Shown one piece after another: positions 35,385-49,931 of a stretch of DNA of 64,000 bases. Position 1 is the stretch's first letter. Each line of letters opens with the position of its first letter. The stretch is from assembly GCA_027625915.1 (NCBI GenBank), contig JANTQA010000008.1, positions 4,519,501-4,583,500 of the forward strand. The letters run 5' to 3'. Source of the DNA: Anaeramoeba flamelloides (taxonomy: Eukaryota > Metamonada > Anaeramoebidae). The notes beneath the pieces were generated by a model. That model was not told the origin of the DNA, searched no databases, and saw only the letters and a list, made by a program, of their open reading frames with translations. Position numbers and translations under genes: made by a program.

Positions 35385-38300
35385 TGTGTGTACAAAAAGT
35401 TTGTTAAAATAAAAAGTTTATAAAAGAATTTGTTAATAAAAGTAATTCATTTTGGTTTTGAAAATTTTGTTAAAATAAAAAAAAATGAATACTTTTTAGT
35501 TTTCATTTTCTTTTTACACTTATTTTGAAAACTCAAGTCAATTTTTTGGAATTTGGCTTTGAAAAATATTGTTTTTTTGGTGGATTTAAGTTTGAGTCAA
35601 TGAATTTTAATTTTTAATTTTTTTGAAAAATGATGTAACAAGTGACGTCAGACAAACATATTTTGGAAATAAAATTCTTCAGTTAAATGCAAACCAATGT
35701 CTTTAAATCCCAGAATTTATAACAAATTGATTTGATCAGTAAAATCAAAAACAATCCAAATAAAATTTTTTAATTAATTTCAAATTGTATTACAGACGTA
35801 AATGAAAAATCAAAGAACACAACAAGTTTTGTGTCGATTGTTTACAACTCGTGAAAATTGATCAAATTTTAAAGAAACTGTATTGAAAAACGAGTGAATG
35901 ATTTCAAAAAGGGAAAAAATTTATAATGATGATTTGTTTTATTATTTAACACTCTGTTGAATTAAAACTACTCTCGTATTTTAATGATAAAATACAATTT
36001 TTAAGTTATTCTAACTGATATTTGAAGAAGAAAGGGGAAAAAATATTTTACATAGTATTTTCTTTAATATTTCTTTAAACAAAGAGAAGAATTCAAAGAA
36101 TTATATTAAAATTCATCACCTCCTTTTATTTTTTTGATTTCTTTTTGGGAGTATTATTGTAAATTTTTGGTATTAGTTCCAAATTTGAAATGAATAGAAT
36201 ATTTTAGAGTTTGCCAAAGAGAAAAACAGTCTAAATTTTATCCCATTTGAATTTAAAACCTTGGTTATATTGGTGTGTTTAACTCTCTTATGTAGACTTT
36301 CTGGAAAAGGAACACCAATAGTAATTTTATCCCCTTAACATTTCAAAAAAGCAATTTGCAAAAAGTGATTTATTTTGATTTTGAGATTGTCAGAATTAAA
36401 ACTTTTTTTAAAAGTTTGAGTTTTTCTTAAAATAGAATATTTTTTTTCGAGAATAAATGCCTTTCATTAAGACCAATCTCTACATCACATTTCAAAGAAT
36501 TTTTCATTCACTTTTTGAAAAACAAAAAACTGATAAAACATTTTTTTCATTCTTAAAAAGTTTTTCCTTTTTGAAAATTAGAACTTCGAAAAAGGATGAA
36601 ATGATTCATCACATTTTTAAAACTGTTGTTTCAAATGAAGAAATTTGATATTTTGTCTATTTCGAGAGAATTCAGAAAAGATATTGTTCTAGTGATGTGA
36701 GTCAAGGAATTTTTTACAAGCAAAATACAGTTAGTTGTCAAAGGCTGTAATTCTCTCTAAAGCTGTTTTGACTAAAATCCCAGGTTTTTGAGTCAGTATA
36801 AAGAATTTAATTACTTATTTTAACTTTCGATAAATTATGTAAATCATTTTTGGATTTAATTAGTCACTTAAGGGAGTAGCAAGGGTAAAAGAAAATTTTT
36901 CCTTTTTTTTATTTTTTATTGTTGAAGAAGTGTAAATTACACTCTAGTTGCCCTTAGATTTAAATTCCCTTTCAGAAATTTAAGCACACAATTCGAGATT
37001 TCACAATTATTAATTAATGAAAATAGTTTCAAACTATTTGATTTGAAATGAATTCAACAAGTTTTTTTTTTTTATAATTTGTTATTTTTTCATAGGAAGG
37101 ACGAAAATATTTCCTTTTTTTGCAATTTTGACGAGGATCAGAAAATAATATTTTTTACTTTGGTTAATTCATGTATTTTTATTATTTAAAGTACTTCATT
37201 CATTAGATTTTGTAATTTTTTTTTTCAAAAGTCTCTAAGAAATTGCCACAGTAGAATGTTTCGTTGAATTTCTTAAAATAGTCTTTCGAAAGTTGAATAA
37301 CTTATCTTTTATCATTATCTCAACATTCTATTGTGGTATTTAATTTTTTCATTTGTTATTTTTGTCATCATTTTTCAATTTTTTCAATCATGACAACAAA
37401 AGCAATTAGAAAGATTTTTTCATCAGTAACATTTGGGATAAATTTAATTTGTTTAAAAATAAAACGATAAAATTACAATTGAAAGAATCACAAAAGAAAA
37501 ACAAAATAGTATTTTAATAACTAGAAGGATTCGAAATAATAATAATAATAATTATCCCAAAACTTATAGGTGTGGGGTTTTAAATACACGTATTTTGTGG
37601 AATTGGAGGAAGTGAATATGATTATATTCTATGAAATTTTAAATCACAAAATATTTCAAGTTTTATTGAAAGAATTCAAAATTATCTTCTCACAAAAAAA
37701 AAATATTTCAAATAAAAAAAATATAAATCTAACCAACTTTATCAATTCTTTTCTTTTTTTTTTTATTTTTTAACATTAGTAAAAGAAATAATATCAAATC
37801 ATTTTTAAAAAAATTTTTTTGAGAATCTAAGATCATACCCCCCAAAAAAAAATTACTCTTTTCTCATTTATCTCAAAATTTTATCATGTTGTATGGGGTA
37901 GATTCCTCCTTAAAGTACAATTGGATGTCGAAGTATTGATCGATCAAAAGTTTTGATACCACGAATTAATTTCATCGAGTGCTTCTATTTTGAAAAATCA
38001 AACTTTAACATAGGAAATATTATTTGAAAAAATGATTTCAGTTGAACAAAATAAGTTAACACATTCATAAAAATAAAAAGAAAACAAAAAAAAAAAAGAT
38101 GTAAAAATGATTTTTATATTTTTCAAAGATCAAAATTATATCCAACTTTGAATGAAATAGTATTATTATGATTGTTTGAACTGTTTTAAATGTTTGGAAA
38201 AATTTGAATTTGAATTAATATTGAAATCAAAATTTGCTTTATAATAAGAAAAAAAATCTAAACAGATCCATCGGTGTTTTTATCTGGGTGTTTATTAAGT

Positions 38301-39339
38301 AAATTATTGAAAATAAAAGATTAAAAAAATAATAATTTTTTGGAAGTTGTAAATATGAATTATTAAAGGCCTGAATACTATTATTTGGGTCTCTGGTTTT
38401 TAGATTTGAAAAGGTATTTGACCAAAAACTGACAGAATCCAAAATGACAATTTTTTATGGTGATCCTTTTTAAAAATGTAGAAAGTTCTTGTGTAATAAT
38501 ATTTCTAATAGATTTTTTTAGAGTCCTTTGAACCAGGTAGAACTAATATCATTTACACTCAATTACATCATCCTTGAATTAGATAAAAGGTGGGATGGAG
38601 TTAATACATGGAGATCGAGTATGCCAAACAATCAAAAACTTGCATTTTTTTTTCGCTATTTTACATTAAGTGTATTTCTATAATTTTAACAGACGATCTG
38701 ATTCTTAAAAACCAAATAAAGTAACCCGCCCCTGTTTTTCTTTTGTAGAAAAATATTCAACATTAAAAAATTACAACCACCTCCTATTATAGTATCTGTT
38801 TTTTTTTTTTTTTTTTAAGAATTATGTAAAATCTGTATTTTTACTCCCCACTTTCAAATCAAAAAAAAATAAAACTAACAATAGTGAAATATCAATTATG
38901 AATCCACAGACTGTGGAATTTTTATTTATTGTTAATAATACTTCTGTTGTGACCCTGTGCTAAATACAAAATTCTATGAGTGTGTCATCTGGATTTGCCA
39001 CAAATCGAGGTTTTTTTTAATTTGTGATTATTTAGGGAAATATTTAATTGTAATTAATTATTTTAAATTTTGGAGGGGTCAATAGTACTTTTCTTGTGGT
39101 TTTCTATTTGATTCTGTATCATATATGGATTTTTGGTATTAAAAGAAAACACTAGAAAACATAAAAGTGGTGCATGTTTATTTAATTTAGTCATGCAAAT
39201 TATATTATAATTTTTTAGTTATTAAAATTTTAATTATTTTTCTTCTACTTTTTACTATTTTGATAAAACTGTCTTTAATTAATCCTTTCTCTCAATAAAT
39301 ATTATAAATAATATTTAGATTTTTATTATAAATTATTTT
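35385..39339. other. Intergenic stretch, no gene recognised
   Basis: Nearly 4 kb of AT-rich sequence. A 15-bp inverted repeat pair (CCACAGTAGAATGTT near 37247 and AACATTCTATTGTGG near 37322-37336) bounds about 100 bp and could be a tiny MITE. Short frames at 36457-36648 and 37570-37773 have no protein signature. Confidence 0.45.
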
Positions 39340-39900
39340 TCCAAAATGTTGGCTCGCTTTATTTTGTCATTGGGTGTAATTTTTTCATGTTTTATCTTGT
39401 TTTCTTATCTAAATAAAATTTTAATTTGGAAGTCAAAAAAAGATTTTATCAATTTTAGTTATTTTTTTTTTTTTTTCATTTGAATTTTTTACTTTTTTTT
39501 GTTTTTTTTTACTTTACCAGTAAGAAAGCCAATTTGTAAAAAAAAATGTTTGAAAACTACAAATAAACTTTGAGAAAATTAAGATTTTGTAATCTTTTTA
39601 AAAAATTAATTGTATTGACTACTCGAAAATCTATTACCAACAATTTTCATTTTCCAAATTAATTTTTGAAATTTTGCAAAGATTTTCCAATGAAAGTGAC
39701 CCCAAATTTTTTTTAATATTCTATTTTTTTAATAATTTCTTATTCTGTTAAGGTTTTTTTTTGATAAATATCAACTCTAAACTGAAGTTTATTATTGATC
39801 TTTATTTAAATTAATCTTATATTAGTTGATTCTTCAAAAAAAAAAAAAAATGTATTTGGCATTTTTGGATGTGAACAGATGAGTGAAATGGGGTTTAGTA
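39340..39900 (+). repeat. Dispersed repeat R5, copy 2 (diverged)
   Basis: ACTACAAATAAACTTTGAGA, then TTTCCAATGAAAG-like, AATTTCTTATTCTGTTAAGG and a TCAACTCTAAACTGAAGTTT block follow the order of the copy at 17340-17640. It is less similar than copies 1 and 3 are to each other. Confidence 0.5.
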
Positions 39901-40254
39901 TAAATTAAAAATTAGATCGCTAGTTTTGTTGATTTGTTTAATACAGTGTCGTATAAGGTCAAAAATTAATAAAAAATATTAAAAAAAATTAAATTTGCTA
40001 ATATTTAAGTAAATTGGTAATATAAAAAAATGATCTTGTATCTAACCAATGAAAACCAAAAAAAAAAAAAAGTAGCATAAAAAAAAATAAAAAACAAATT
40101 GATTCAAAAATTAATTATTAATTTAGATATTTGAAGTAAATAAAAATATAAATAAAAAATAATAAAAAATATAAATAAAAAAGAATATAAAAAAAAATTG
40201 TTGTTATACAATTTTTCTAGACCAGTTTAACCTTTTAGTGTTTAAAAAAAAAGT

Positions 40255-41567
<1,313 letters not shown>

Positions 41568-42608
41568 AAATAAAAGGAGAATAACCAAAGACAAAAAAAT
41601 AAAAACTTTAAAAAATAAAATAATATTCAACTTCATTCTTTTTATTTTTGAAAATGATTTCAAGATTGAAAAAGTTAGTGTTTTGATAATTGGTAGTATG
41701 AATAAAAAACTATCAATCGTGAATTTTTTTTTTTATTTTAAGTAAACTAAAAGGTTTAGTTAAGGATGAGAATAAATTATTTTTCAATTTAAGAAAAAAC
41801 CGTATTTTTGAAACCATTGAACACCTTCAGCAAAATGGAAAATAAATTAAATTAAAATTTTATTCAACTTTCTCAAAAAAATGTTTACAAGATCTTTTGA
41901 GAAATTTCAAAGTAATTTCAGGATTTAGACTTAGTTAAGGGATGGTTTTCTTCTACCAATTGAGAACTTTTATTATTTTGGTAAATATTTTTTTATTTAA
42001 CAGTTGAAATCTAAAGGAGAATTTTGGTTGATTTATTTTCAAAAAGCTTTAGTTTGGAAAGGTAAAGAAATTTTGAACTTTACCCTTTTCACCAACTCAC
42101 GGAATCCACAGAATGAGAAACTTTTGTAGAAAAGAAATATCAATAATTATTTGTGTTACTAAGTAAATGGCTAAAATTATTTATCAATTCTTTTGATTTC
42201 ACAAACCCATTTTTCAAAGAAATAATCTCGTTTCTATTGAGTTGTTTGGTGAAATTATTATCTTTTAACTTCTGATTACGAAGAATAATTAAAACCAGAA
42301 TCCCAAATAATTACTGGTATTTAAATTACAAATGGGAAATTTTTTCACTTGGTTTATATTTTCCTTTTTATCATAAAGTCTCCAATTTAAAACCCAGTTA
42401 TTAGAGAACTCTTTTTAAAAAGGAAATGGAAAATGAAGTGAAAATATTTTCCCATTTCTAATTTGATACCAGTAAAAAGGTGAATAAGTTGATATTTTAT
42501 ATTTTTAAGGACGAAGGCTAAAAATGAATTCTTCATTTGATACAATACAAAACAAATTATTGAAGCTGGTTTGTGTTGTTGGGATCTTTTGTCTCTCAGA
42601 AAAAAATC
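41568..42608. other. Intergenic stretch upstream of the Ras gene
   Basis: AT-rich sequence between the Ras start codon and the R3 element. It should contain the Ras promoter, but no defined motif was recognised. Confidence 0.45.
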
Positions 42609-43886
42609 AATAATTAGAGGTTTTGATGATAACATAAATTATCATGATATTAACAATAAAATCGCTATAGTATTAAAAAAATCGCGAATAGTCCAACTTT
42701 ATCACGATATTCAACATTAAATAGCGATCTTCAACATTATATCAATAAAATAATAATAATTATTGCAAAACAATGAAAAATTATTTTTTTTTTTTCAGAT
42801 TACTTTAAAAAAATCTCTTGACTTTTACAACACTTAGAGACTTTTACAACATATCCCCCTTTAATCAATGTCGGAAAGTGTTTGTAAGTGCTGTGAACCG
42901 TCTTCAAGTGTTTGAAAGTTTTTAAAGACAAAAAGCTTTTATAAAGGGAATGAGTTTGGTTTGTAGTGGAAACAAAAATTGTTTTCTTTTTATTTTTTTT
43001 TTAACAAAATATAAAATCTCAAACAAATTTTATGATGAGATTAATAATTATCCCTTTCAACAATACACTTGAATATAAGATAGATGTGTCTTCTTACAAT
43101 GGAGTTATCATCTTCACAATTTTAAATAGCCAAAAAAGAATAAAGAATAATTTTCCTTCTTTATGGTGATCGGCTAAACAATAACCTCTAAGCCCTAATT
43201 GTGTTTTCTGTCGAATACAAAGATGCTCAAAGAGGAAAAAGAACAAGAAGACAAATCTATAAAAAATCTAAATAATTGGTCATCATATCGCAAGTATGTT
43301 GTAAAAGCTTTTGAAAAGTTAACCTACCCGTTTTAGCTTAAGGAGAATATTAAAAATGTTTTAATTCAAGAACACTTCTTTAAAGAACAGATAAAGGGTT
43401 GGTTGTTTTAGATGGTCTTTTATTCAACCCCATTTACAACACCATGATTAACTGAAAAAAATATTTATTTCTCTTTATTTCTTATTGCTGTTGATCTTAA
43501 AGGATCGATATTTTTGACAACAAAATAAAATTAAAACACAATAAAACTCATTGATCTTATCCTTGATTGGATCAAGTATCTTTTTTGTTGTTTTTTCAAA
43601 GAATGACTTTTTTTCACCTAATCTATTTTTTGATCAAAAAAATTTTTTTGTTTAAATATTTCTCAATTAAGGGAGTAAACCCATCAACTATTTTATCGCG
43701 ATTAAAAAGTAATTGCGATATTTAGGCATTTATCGCGATTTTATAGAATATTGGCAATTTTTTATATTATCGCGATAATATCGAATGTCATAATTTTTTG
43801 ATATTATCACGATTTGATGGAAATTATCGCGATTTTTGAAACTTTATTGTGAATTAAGTATGTTATCATCAAAACCTCTATTATTC
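42609..43886 (+). mobile_element. R3 DNA transposon, copy 2
   Basis: Terminal inverted repeats of about 26 bp share the core GAGGTTTTGATGATAACAT and its complement. Variants of ATCGCGAT cluster inside both ends (about four at 42660-42735, about seven at 43695-43850). The interior is collinear, in reverse, with 10560-12100: the CTTTTACAACACTTAGAGAC block, AAAGGGAATGAGTTTGGTTT, a Lys/Glu-rich frame fragment (MLKEEKEQEDKSIKNLNNW) at about 43223, and CCTTGATTGGATCAAG near 43561. It looks like a shortened relative of an unidentified transposon; superfamily not assigned. Confidence 0.7.
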
Positions 43887-44579
43887 TGGTTTTCTAATTT
43901 TGAAAACTATTTGAAAGTTTTCTGTTTTAATAAACAGATTTGAAATTTAAATGCCATTAAATTCCCAATGGTTATTGTTTTTCAATTCTTCGATGTTGTA
44001 ATTTTATTTATGATTCATAATTAACCTAAAATAGGTCAGAGTATACAAGAAATAAAAACCAAACTTAATAAATATAAAGTCAGACTTTCTAAAATACAAT
44101 TTATTAGGTTGGAAACGGGAATAATTAATTTAAAAAAAAAAAAAACATGGGAGTTAAAAAAATTTCCGATTTATTAGTCAAATATTAATCAAGTGAAGAC
44201 TTTTTTTTTTTTTTTTTTTTGGATTTACAGAATTTTAACTTTTTTTTTAAAATTTCTTTTTAGGTAAAGTTCATGCTTTAAAACAAGGACATTTTTTCTA
44301 CCAGGTATGCCATTAACATTATATTTATAAGTCAAGTCTTCACTTTATAAAAAGATAAAATATTCAAAAAGATTTATTTATGAAAAGTTATTCAAAGTTT
44401 TCAAAAACAAAAAGTTTATCATAAAAATTTTAAAACACAACTTATTAAAATTCGTAGAACTCTAAATTATATTTTTCGAATCTTTTGAAAATATTTGTAA
44501 AAATAAAAAAGATACCCCTTTTTTATAATACATATATTTTTAATTAATACCCCAAATCGAAAGGTTAATGGTTTATTGA

Positions 44580-45150
44580 TAATTTATATAAACCCATTTT
44601 CAGTCAAAGGGGAACAGTTTTATGGAAGAAATAGAATATCTTCTATGAGTTTAATTCATATTTCTTCTCAAACTAAAATTTCAATTTTTTGATTGAAATA
44701 ATTTTTTCTCATTTTGTAAATTTTTTTTTTTTCTATTTTTTATTTTGATTTTTGCTTTTTTTTTTTATTCTTTTCTTTTTTAGTTTTTTTTTATTAATTA
44801 ACTTCTAAAAAAATGTTTGTAACTCCAAATTAACATTAAGGAAAGTTAGGCTTGACAGTTCTTTTAAAATTCATACATTTACAAGTAAAAAATTTTATTT
44901 TAAACAATTTTAATTTATATAAAAAAATTGAGAATTTTTGCATGAGACGTTCCAATGAAAAGCCCCCAAAAAGTTTTTTAACATTTTTTTTTGAAATGTA
45001 TTGTTTGTTCAGGTATTTCCTTTTATGTTTATTGGCTCTTAATATAAATTTTATTATTTCTCGTATTTCTAAATAATTTTATTTGGTTGATTTTTAAAAA
45101 TAAAATGACCTTTTCATTTTTTACTGGGCCTATTTGAGTAAAATGGAGTT
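44580..45150 (+). repeat. Dispersed repeat R5, copy 3
   Basis: Matches 17100-17660 in order: GAGTTTAATTCATATTTCTT, TTTTCTCATTTTGTAAATTT, AACTCCAAATTAACATTAAG, TTCCAATGAAAAGCCCCCAA, TTTGTTCAGGTATTTCCTTT, TTATTATTTCTCGTATTTCT. Similarity includes both flanks of a T-rich centre. Nature unknown. Confidence 0.6.
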
Positions 45151-45380
45151 TAGATTTTTAAAAAGTTGAATATCAGAATAATAAAGTTCATATTGAAAAA
45201 AAATTTCCTAAATGAACCAATATTAAAAAATTATTTCTGATTTTCAAAAAATAAAATTTCAAAGCCCAAAATGACTCAAAACTTCTAAAATTCATTGAGA
45301 AATGGTATGTGATTTACTCTGAAATAAATGAATTTTTTTTTTTATTATTTAATGGAGGAGTTGTACATCCGTCTTATTTA

Positions 45381-45393
45381 CCCCCCCCCCCCC
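45381..45393 (+). repeat. C13 homopolymer followed by a T-run
   Basis: Thirteen C residues followed directly by about 20 T. With the G13 run at 23018-23030 it is one of only two long G/C homopolymers in the window. Confidence 0.9.
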
Positions 45394-45474
45394 TTTTTTT
45401 TTTTTTTTTTTAATTTGAAAAATATACCGAAAAATTATATAATTTTCGTTTTATTTTTTAAAGTAAAGAAAAAA

Positions 45475-46345
45475 CCTAGGCACGTTTTGGTAGGTTTTCC
45501 AGAATGTAAAATAATTGAGTTAAATCAAACTTTTTACACTATTCTTTTGAATTCTGGAAAAGCACGGTTATGTTTTTTTTTTATTATTAGAAAATATACC
45601 CAAAATTTCAAAAAACAATTTTATTTTTCTAAAAAGTAAAAAAAAAAACACCATTTGGTTTTCTTGAGTTTTCTATTTATTTGTGAAATCAATAAATTTT
45701 ATGATTTTTTTTTTTAATTTAAGAAATTATAAAAAAGTACGGTTATGTTTTCTTGAGTTTTAAAGAATGGTGTAAAATCAAAGTTTTAGCTCTATTCTAT
45801 TGAATTCTGAAAAAGTGTTGTTAGGTTTTATAAAATTTTTGAAATTATTAGAAAATTTCAAAAATGTTCAAAAAGTAACGTTAGTTTTTTTGAGTTTTCT
45901 ATTTATTTAGAAAATTATAGATTGTCTTTAGGTTTTTTTGAGTTTTCTATTTATTTGTGAAGTGTTCTAGGTTTTTTTTCTTTTTGAAATAAACAGAAAA
46001 TTTTAATAAATTTTCGGTTTGTTTCAAAAAGTAAAAAAAACCTAATGAAAATCTATTGATTTTCGAAATAAAATTGAAAACCTCAAAAATACCTAGAACA
46101 CTTAACAAATAAATAGAAAACTTCAAAAAAACCCAGAACACCTTTTCAAATAAAAAAGAAAACCTCTAGAAAACCTAGGTACTCGATGACACTTAACGAA
46201 AAGATTGCCAGTTAATAGTATTTTGGAGAGAAATTGTTTTTTAAATATTATTGTGGAGTGTCGTAGAGTGCCTAACTTTCCCAGAATTCAAAAGAATAGA
46301 AAAAAATCTTTGATTTTACTAAATATTTTTGAATTCTGGAAAACC
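45475..46345. repeat. R6 hairpin repeat cluster, largest copy
   Basis: Contains several hairpins of the GGTTTTCCAGAATxxAAAxAAT type (45490-45560, 45745-45815, 46275-46345). Between them are runs of GAGTTTTCTATTTATTTG and GTGTTCTAGGTTTTTTT in both orientations, and CCTAGGCAC / CCTAGGTACTCGATGACACT boundary motifs. Units are nested within one another rather than arranged head to tail. Confidence 0.6.
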
Positions 46346-47509
46346 TAAGGACATTTCCAATTGAGAATATTTTCTAGTTATTTGATTCAATATTTGTCAA
46401 ATTCAATTTCTAATTCTTTTAAGGTGTTTGATTACCAGTTAATATTTTCTAATTCCTTTTCAAACAAAAAAGGAATTTTATATTGATCAGATCATTAGTT
46501 TATTTTTCAAATGAGCTCATTTAAGAAAAATTTTTTTCAGTATGAACTTTCTTATTCTTATATTCAACTTTTTAAAAAGCTATATCAACATCGAAATTTG
46601 ATATTGAAAAAAATTAATGGTAGCCTTGTATACACTGTACAAGAAAAAATAAAAAATAAGATTTATTTATTGATCTTATCTGGAAAATTTGATACAATTA
46701 TTTATTTATTACTTATTTTTATTTTTAATTCTTTATCAAAATAAAATTGTTTGGATAATTTTATAGAGTTAAAAATTACTTAATTATTCTACGAAAAATT
46801 TTGATAATGATTTTAAAACACCAATTTTCTATTAATCCTCAAATACAAAATTTGTTCAAGAGAAAAGTACATTATTTGATTCTTCAATAATATTGTTTTA
46901 TTCTATGTATTAGTTAGATTTAATAACTATTTCTTTTTGATTTAATTGATAACTCAGAATAAAAAGGAATCACCAGAGATCAAAATAACGCAATTCAAAC
47001 AACTATAATCAATTTTTCAAAATAAAATCCCTATTTTTCTTCTTCTTCTTGTTCCTATGTAAAATATAATTCAATAGCTAGTAGTATACCTAAGTTTAAA
47101 CCAATTTTGAATTTAAACCCCTTGATATTTCCAGTAAAATTTAAATTAGGAATACAATTTCTTCAAAAAATTTAGTAATTTTCTCAACTTCTTTAGAAAT
47201 TTTTTTGTTTTTTTTTGATTATAACAATTTTTCGATCAAAAAAATAACACTAATGTTTGAGATACAATTTCTAAAGTGATCCTTTATTTTTAGAATTTCC
47301 TCTTAAATAATAGAATTTCAAGAAACCAATACCATATTTACTAATCATTTATTGATGGTTTCTTTGACCTATTAAGGTATAGGCCTTCTATAACAAAAAA
47401 AAAATACACTTTTTTTTTTTTTTTTTTTGAGACACAGATTAAGCTTTTCTGGACTCGCGATGGTGAACAGCCTAATTCAATTTTTTTTACTCATATTTTC
47501 TTTTTCTTA
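46346..47509. other. Intergenic stretch with one doubtful small frame
   Basis: An ATG-started 77-codon frame at 46511-46744 (MSSFKKNFFQYELSYSYIQL..) is the only candidate. Its Ile/Leu/Phe/Lys-rich composition is what AT-rich DNA gives by chance and no motif is seen, so I do not call it a gene. Confidence 0.4.
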
Positions 47510-47690
47510 AGGGACTGATCGCTATTAAATTTTTTTACCTAAATTTGATAGAGATTGAGAAATTTTTTTGCCAATTACATAGATTTGATATACACCTGTT
47601 TATTTTCAATATTAAGCATATTTCAAGATAATAAATCCTTATTTAGAAATTGGTCAAAAATAAATAATAGAGACTATCTCCTCAAGTTCA
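47510..47690 (+). repeat. Direct repeat flanking the tRNA-Tyr region, unit 1
   Basis: TTTTTTTACCTAAATTTGAT, ACACCTGTTTATTTTCAATA and CCTTATTTAGAAATTGGTCA recur in order at 48290-48450 with about 10-15 percent differences by eye. Both units contain a short frame segment ending FRNWSK, but neither is a convincing gene. Confidence 0.65.
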
Positions 47691-48289
47691 ATTTTTTGTT
47701 GTTTTTTGATTTCGAGAATTCAATCATTTTCATTTTGTGTATTTGAAAAAGTATTCTTTTTTTTGGGTTTGTTTGATCAAAATATTTGAAATAAAGAATT
47801 TTGAAAATAAATTAGTAAAAAAAGATTGAATAAAAACAATAATAAACTTTGACAATGGTTTAGAAATTCAGAGAAGACTCTTATTGATACTCTTTTAAAT
47901 TAAGAAGATCAAGAAAACATCTTGTAACTTTTACATTAGTCGAATTTTTTTTTCGTTTTTTATTTCAGTAAATTTATTTGGAAAGCTGATCTTGTCTTGT
48001 TGGTTTTTCAAAAAGAAATTAGTTGTTTTAGAGACACACCTTCTCTTCATAAGATTTTTTTTTTTGTTTATTCTAGGACTGATTGCACTGGGCAGTTAAA
48101 AAGACATTTTTAATACAAAAGATGATTTTTCAAAAATCAAAAAAAAACAAAAAAAATGTTTTCACAATTATAAAAAAAAAGATTCTACTCTGTTTCACTT
48201 TGGGTTTACTTTCTTTTCACAAATAGAGCAACCATTAGATGGTGTTTTGGTTTCGTAGTTTCAATATCCATGGCACCCAAAAAAAATTT

Positions 48290-48450
48290 TTTGAGGGACA
48301 AATCTCTATTAAATTTTTTTTACCTAAATTTAATAGAGATTGTGAAAATTTTTTGCCAATTACTTAGATTTGAAAAACACCTGTTTATTGTTAATATTAA
48401 CATATTTCAAGATAAGGAGTCCTTATTTAGAAATTGGTCAAAAAAAAAAT
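48290..48450 (+). repeat. Direct repeat, unit 2, 200 bp from tRNA-Tyr
   Basis: Same blocks as 47510-47690 (ACCTAAATTTAATAGAGATT; CACCTGTTTATTGTTAATAT; TTATTTAGAAATTGGTCAAA). It lies between unit 1 and the tRNA gene, 780 bp from unit 1. Confidence 0.65.
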
Positions 48451-48640
48451 AATAGGTTATATTCCCTTAATTAATTTTCCATTAAATCAAATTTTGCAAA
48501 AAATGAATAATTCTCCTTATTTCAAAATTAGATCGAAAAAAATCTTCGATCTATTTTTTTTTATTTTCATAATAGACATTTTCTGTTTCAAAAAAAATAA
48601 TCTCAGACATGGTATTTTCAATTTTTATTTTTAAGAAGCT

Positions 48641-48648
48641 AAAAAAAA
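48641..48648 (-). terminator. RNA polymerase III T-run terminator of tRNA-Tyr
   Basis: Eight T residues on the transcribed minus strand start one or two bases past the discriminator base of the tRNA, the standard Pol III stop signal. Confidence 0.75.
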
Positions 48649-48649
48649 T

Positions 48650-48735
48650 TCTCATCAACCTGATTCGAACAGGTGACCTATTGATTTCAATGATTCCACT
48701 ACAGTCAACCGCTCTACCAACTGAGCTATGATGAG
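48650..48735 (-). tRNA. tRNA-Tyr (GTA anticodon) with a 13-nt intron
   Basis: The minus strand folds fully. The acceptor stem pairs CTCATCA with TGATGAG (7/7). The D arm is GCTC..GAGC with AGTTGGTA in the loop. The anticodon stem pairs GTTGA with TCAAT (one G-U), the anticodon is GTA, and the T arm pairs ACCTG with CAGGT around TTCGAAT. A 13-nt insert (TGGAATCATTGAA) after position 37 is the canonical place for nuclear tRNA-Tyr introns. The 73-nt mature length plus 13 accounts exactly for the 86-nt gene. CCA is not encoded. A and B boxes (TAGCTCAGTTGG; GTTCGAATC) are intact, so it should be transcribed by Pol III. Confidence 0.95.
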
Positions 48736-48739
48736 AAGA

Positions 48740-49778
48740 TATCAAATTCGTATATTTCAAGTATTTAATAAAAAAATCACTATATGGAGGAGAATTATAA
48801 ATACTTAAAAACACTTGTAAATAACCCAAAAATATTTTCACAATATTGTTTAGTAGGTCGAACCGTTGACGATCTTAAAATCACAAAATCAATTGTTAAA
48901 CAGTGAGAAAAAAAAATAAGTTTTTATTAAAGCAATAAATATATGCTATATGATTTTTGATATTATACTCTACTTAGAATCTACAAATAAATCTTATTTA
49001 TAGTGTTTACCTAATGTAATAGAGAACTTATTTCAACACAAAGATTCAATTAAACGATAACCAACTTCTTTTATCAACATTAGAGAGATGATTTATCATT
49101 TTTCAAATAGTTTATTTTTATGATTGAAATTTTCAGTTAAAAAGTATCTGATCCTTTTTTTTTTTACGGATTTTTGTTATCAAATAATTAAAAAAAAAAA
49201 TTGCAAAAGATTTTTATTTTTATGAGATCTACTTTCAGTAATTTATGAGCGTTTCGTTGGACAAACAAGATTTGAACCTTTAATCTTAAAAATCCAGAAA
49301 AATAAATCAAATATTGAATCTCTTGAAGATAAGAAACAAATATTCTTTTATTATTTGGACAAATATTTATTTAATTTCTTGCAATTTAAATAAACTAAAA
49401 TTTCATAATAAATGGCCTGATTTTTTTTATTTATTTTTTTTTACTTTTTCTAACCTATTTTTCGAAGAAAAAAATATTTCTGGTGTATAGAACTGAGTAC
49501 TAAAATAGAAAATTTTTTTATTATAATAGATATCTTCAATTTATAAAACTTTCGATTTTCATAATTTGATTTTAAATTGGCCAATTATTTTCAACTGGAG
49601 TTTAGATAAATCAATATTTTTAGGATATTTATTGCGTAAAAAAAATTTTTTTTAATACTTTAATAATTCATTAAATTATTTTCATTATTTTTGGTAATCT
49701 AAGAAAAAAAAAATACAAAATAAAAAAAAAATTAGAAAACATATCTCCATTATTAAGATTTACAATCCCTGAAATTTG
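48740..49778. other. Intergenic stretch, nothing recognised
   Basis: AT-rich sequence upstream of tRNA-Tyr. A GATTTGAACC motif near 49270 recalls a tRNA T-arm on the minus strand, but no stems form around it. Confidence 0.45.
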
Positions 49779-49931
49779 AAAAAAGATAATCTTGTATAGG
49801 GTATAACGACTTGTTAATTTGGTTCTTATCTGATCGATCTTGTACTTTGTATGGGTTTTAAGAGTTGTTCAAAATGGTCATTTTTGACAATTTATTTTTT
49901 TTTCGTAAATATCAATTAAAGAGTGAAAGAC

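Noticed and set aside
46511-46744. 77-codon ATG frame as a gene
   Set aside because: Composition matches translated random AT-rich sequence, with no motif, no splice partners and no second copy.
48551-48841. Minus-strand 96-codon frame containing SSVGRAVDCSG
   Set aside because: This pattern is the well-known spurious translation of a tRNA gene; the region folds as tRNA-Tyr.
49255-49300. Possible second tRNA (GATTTGAACC on the plus strand)
   Set aside because: Only a T-arm-like motif is present; the stems around it do not pair and no acceptor or anticodon arm is seen.
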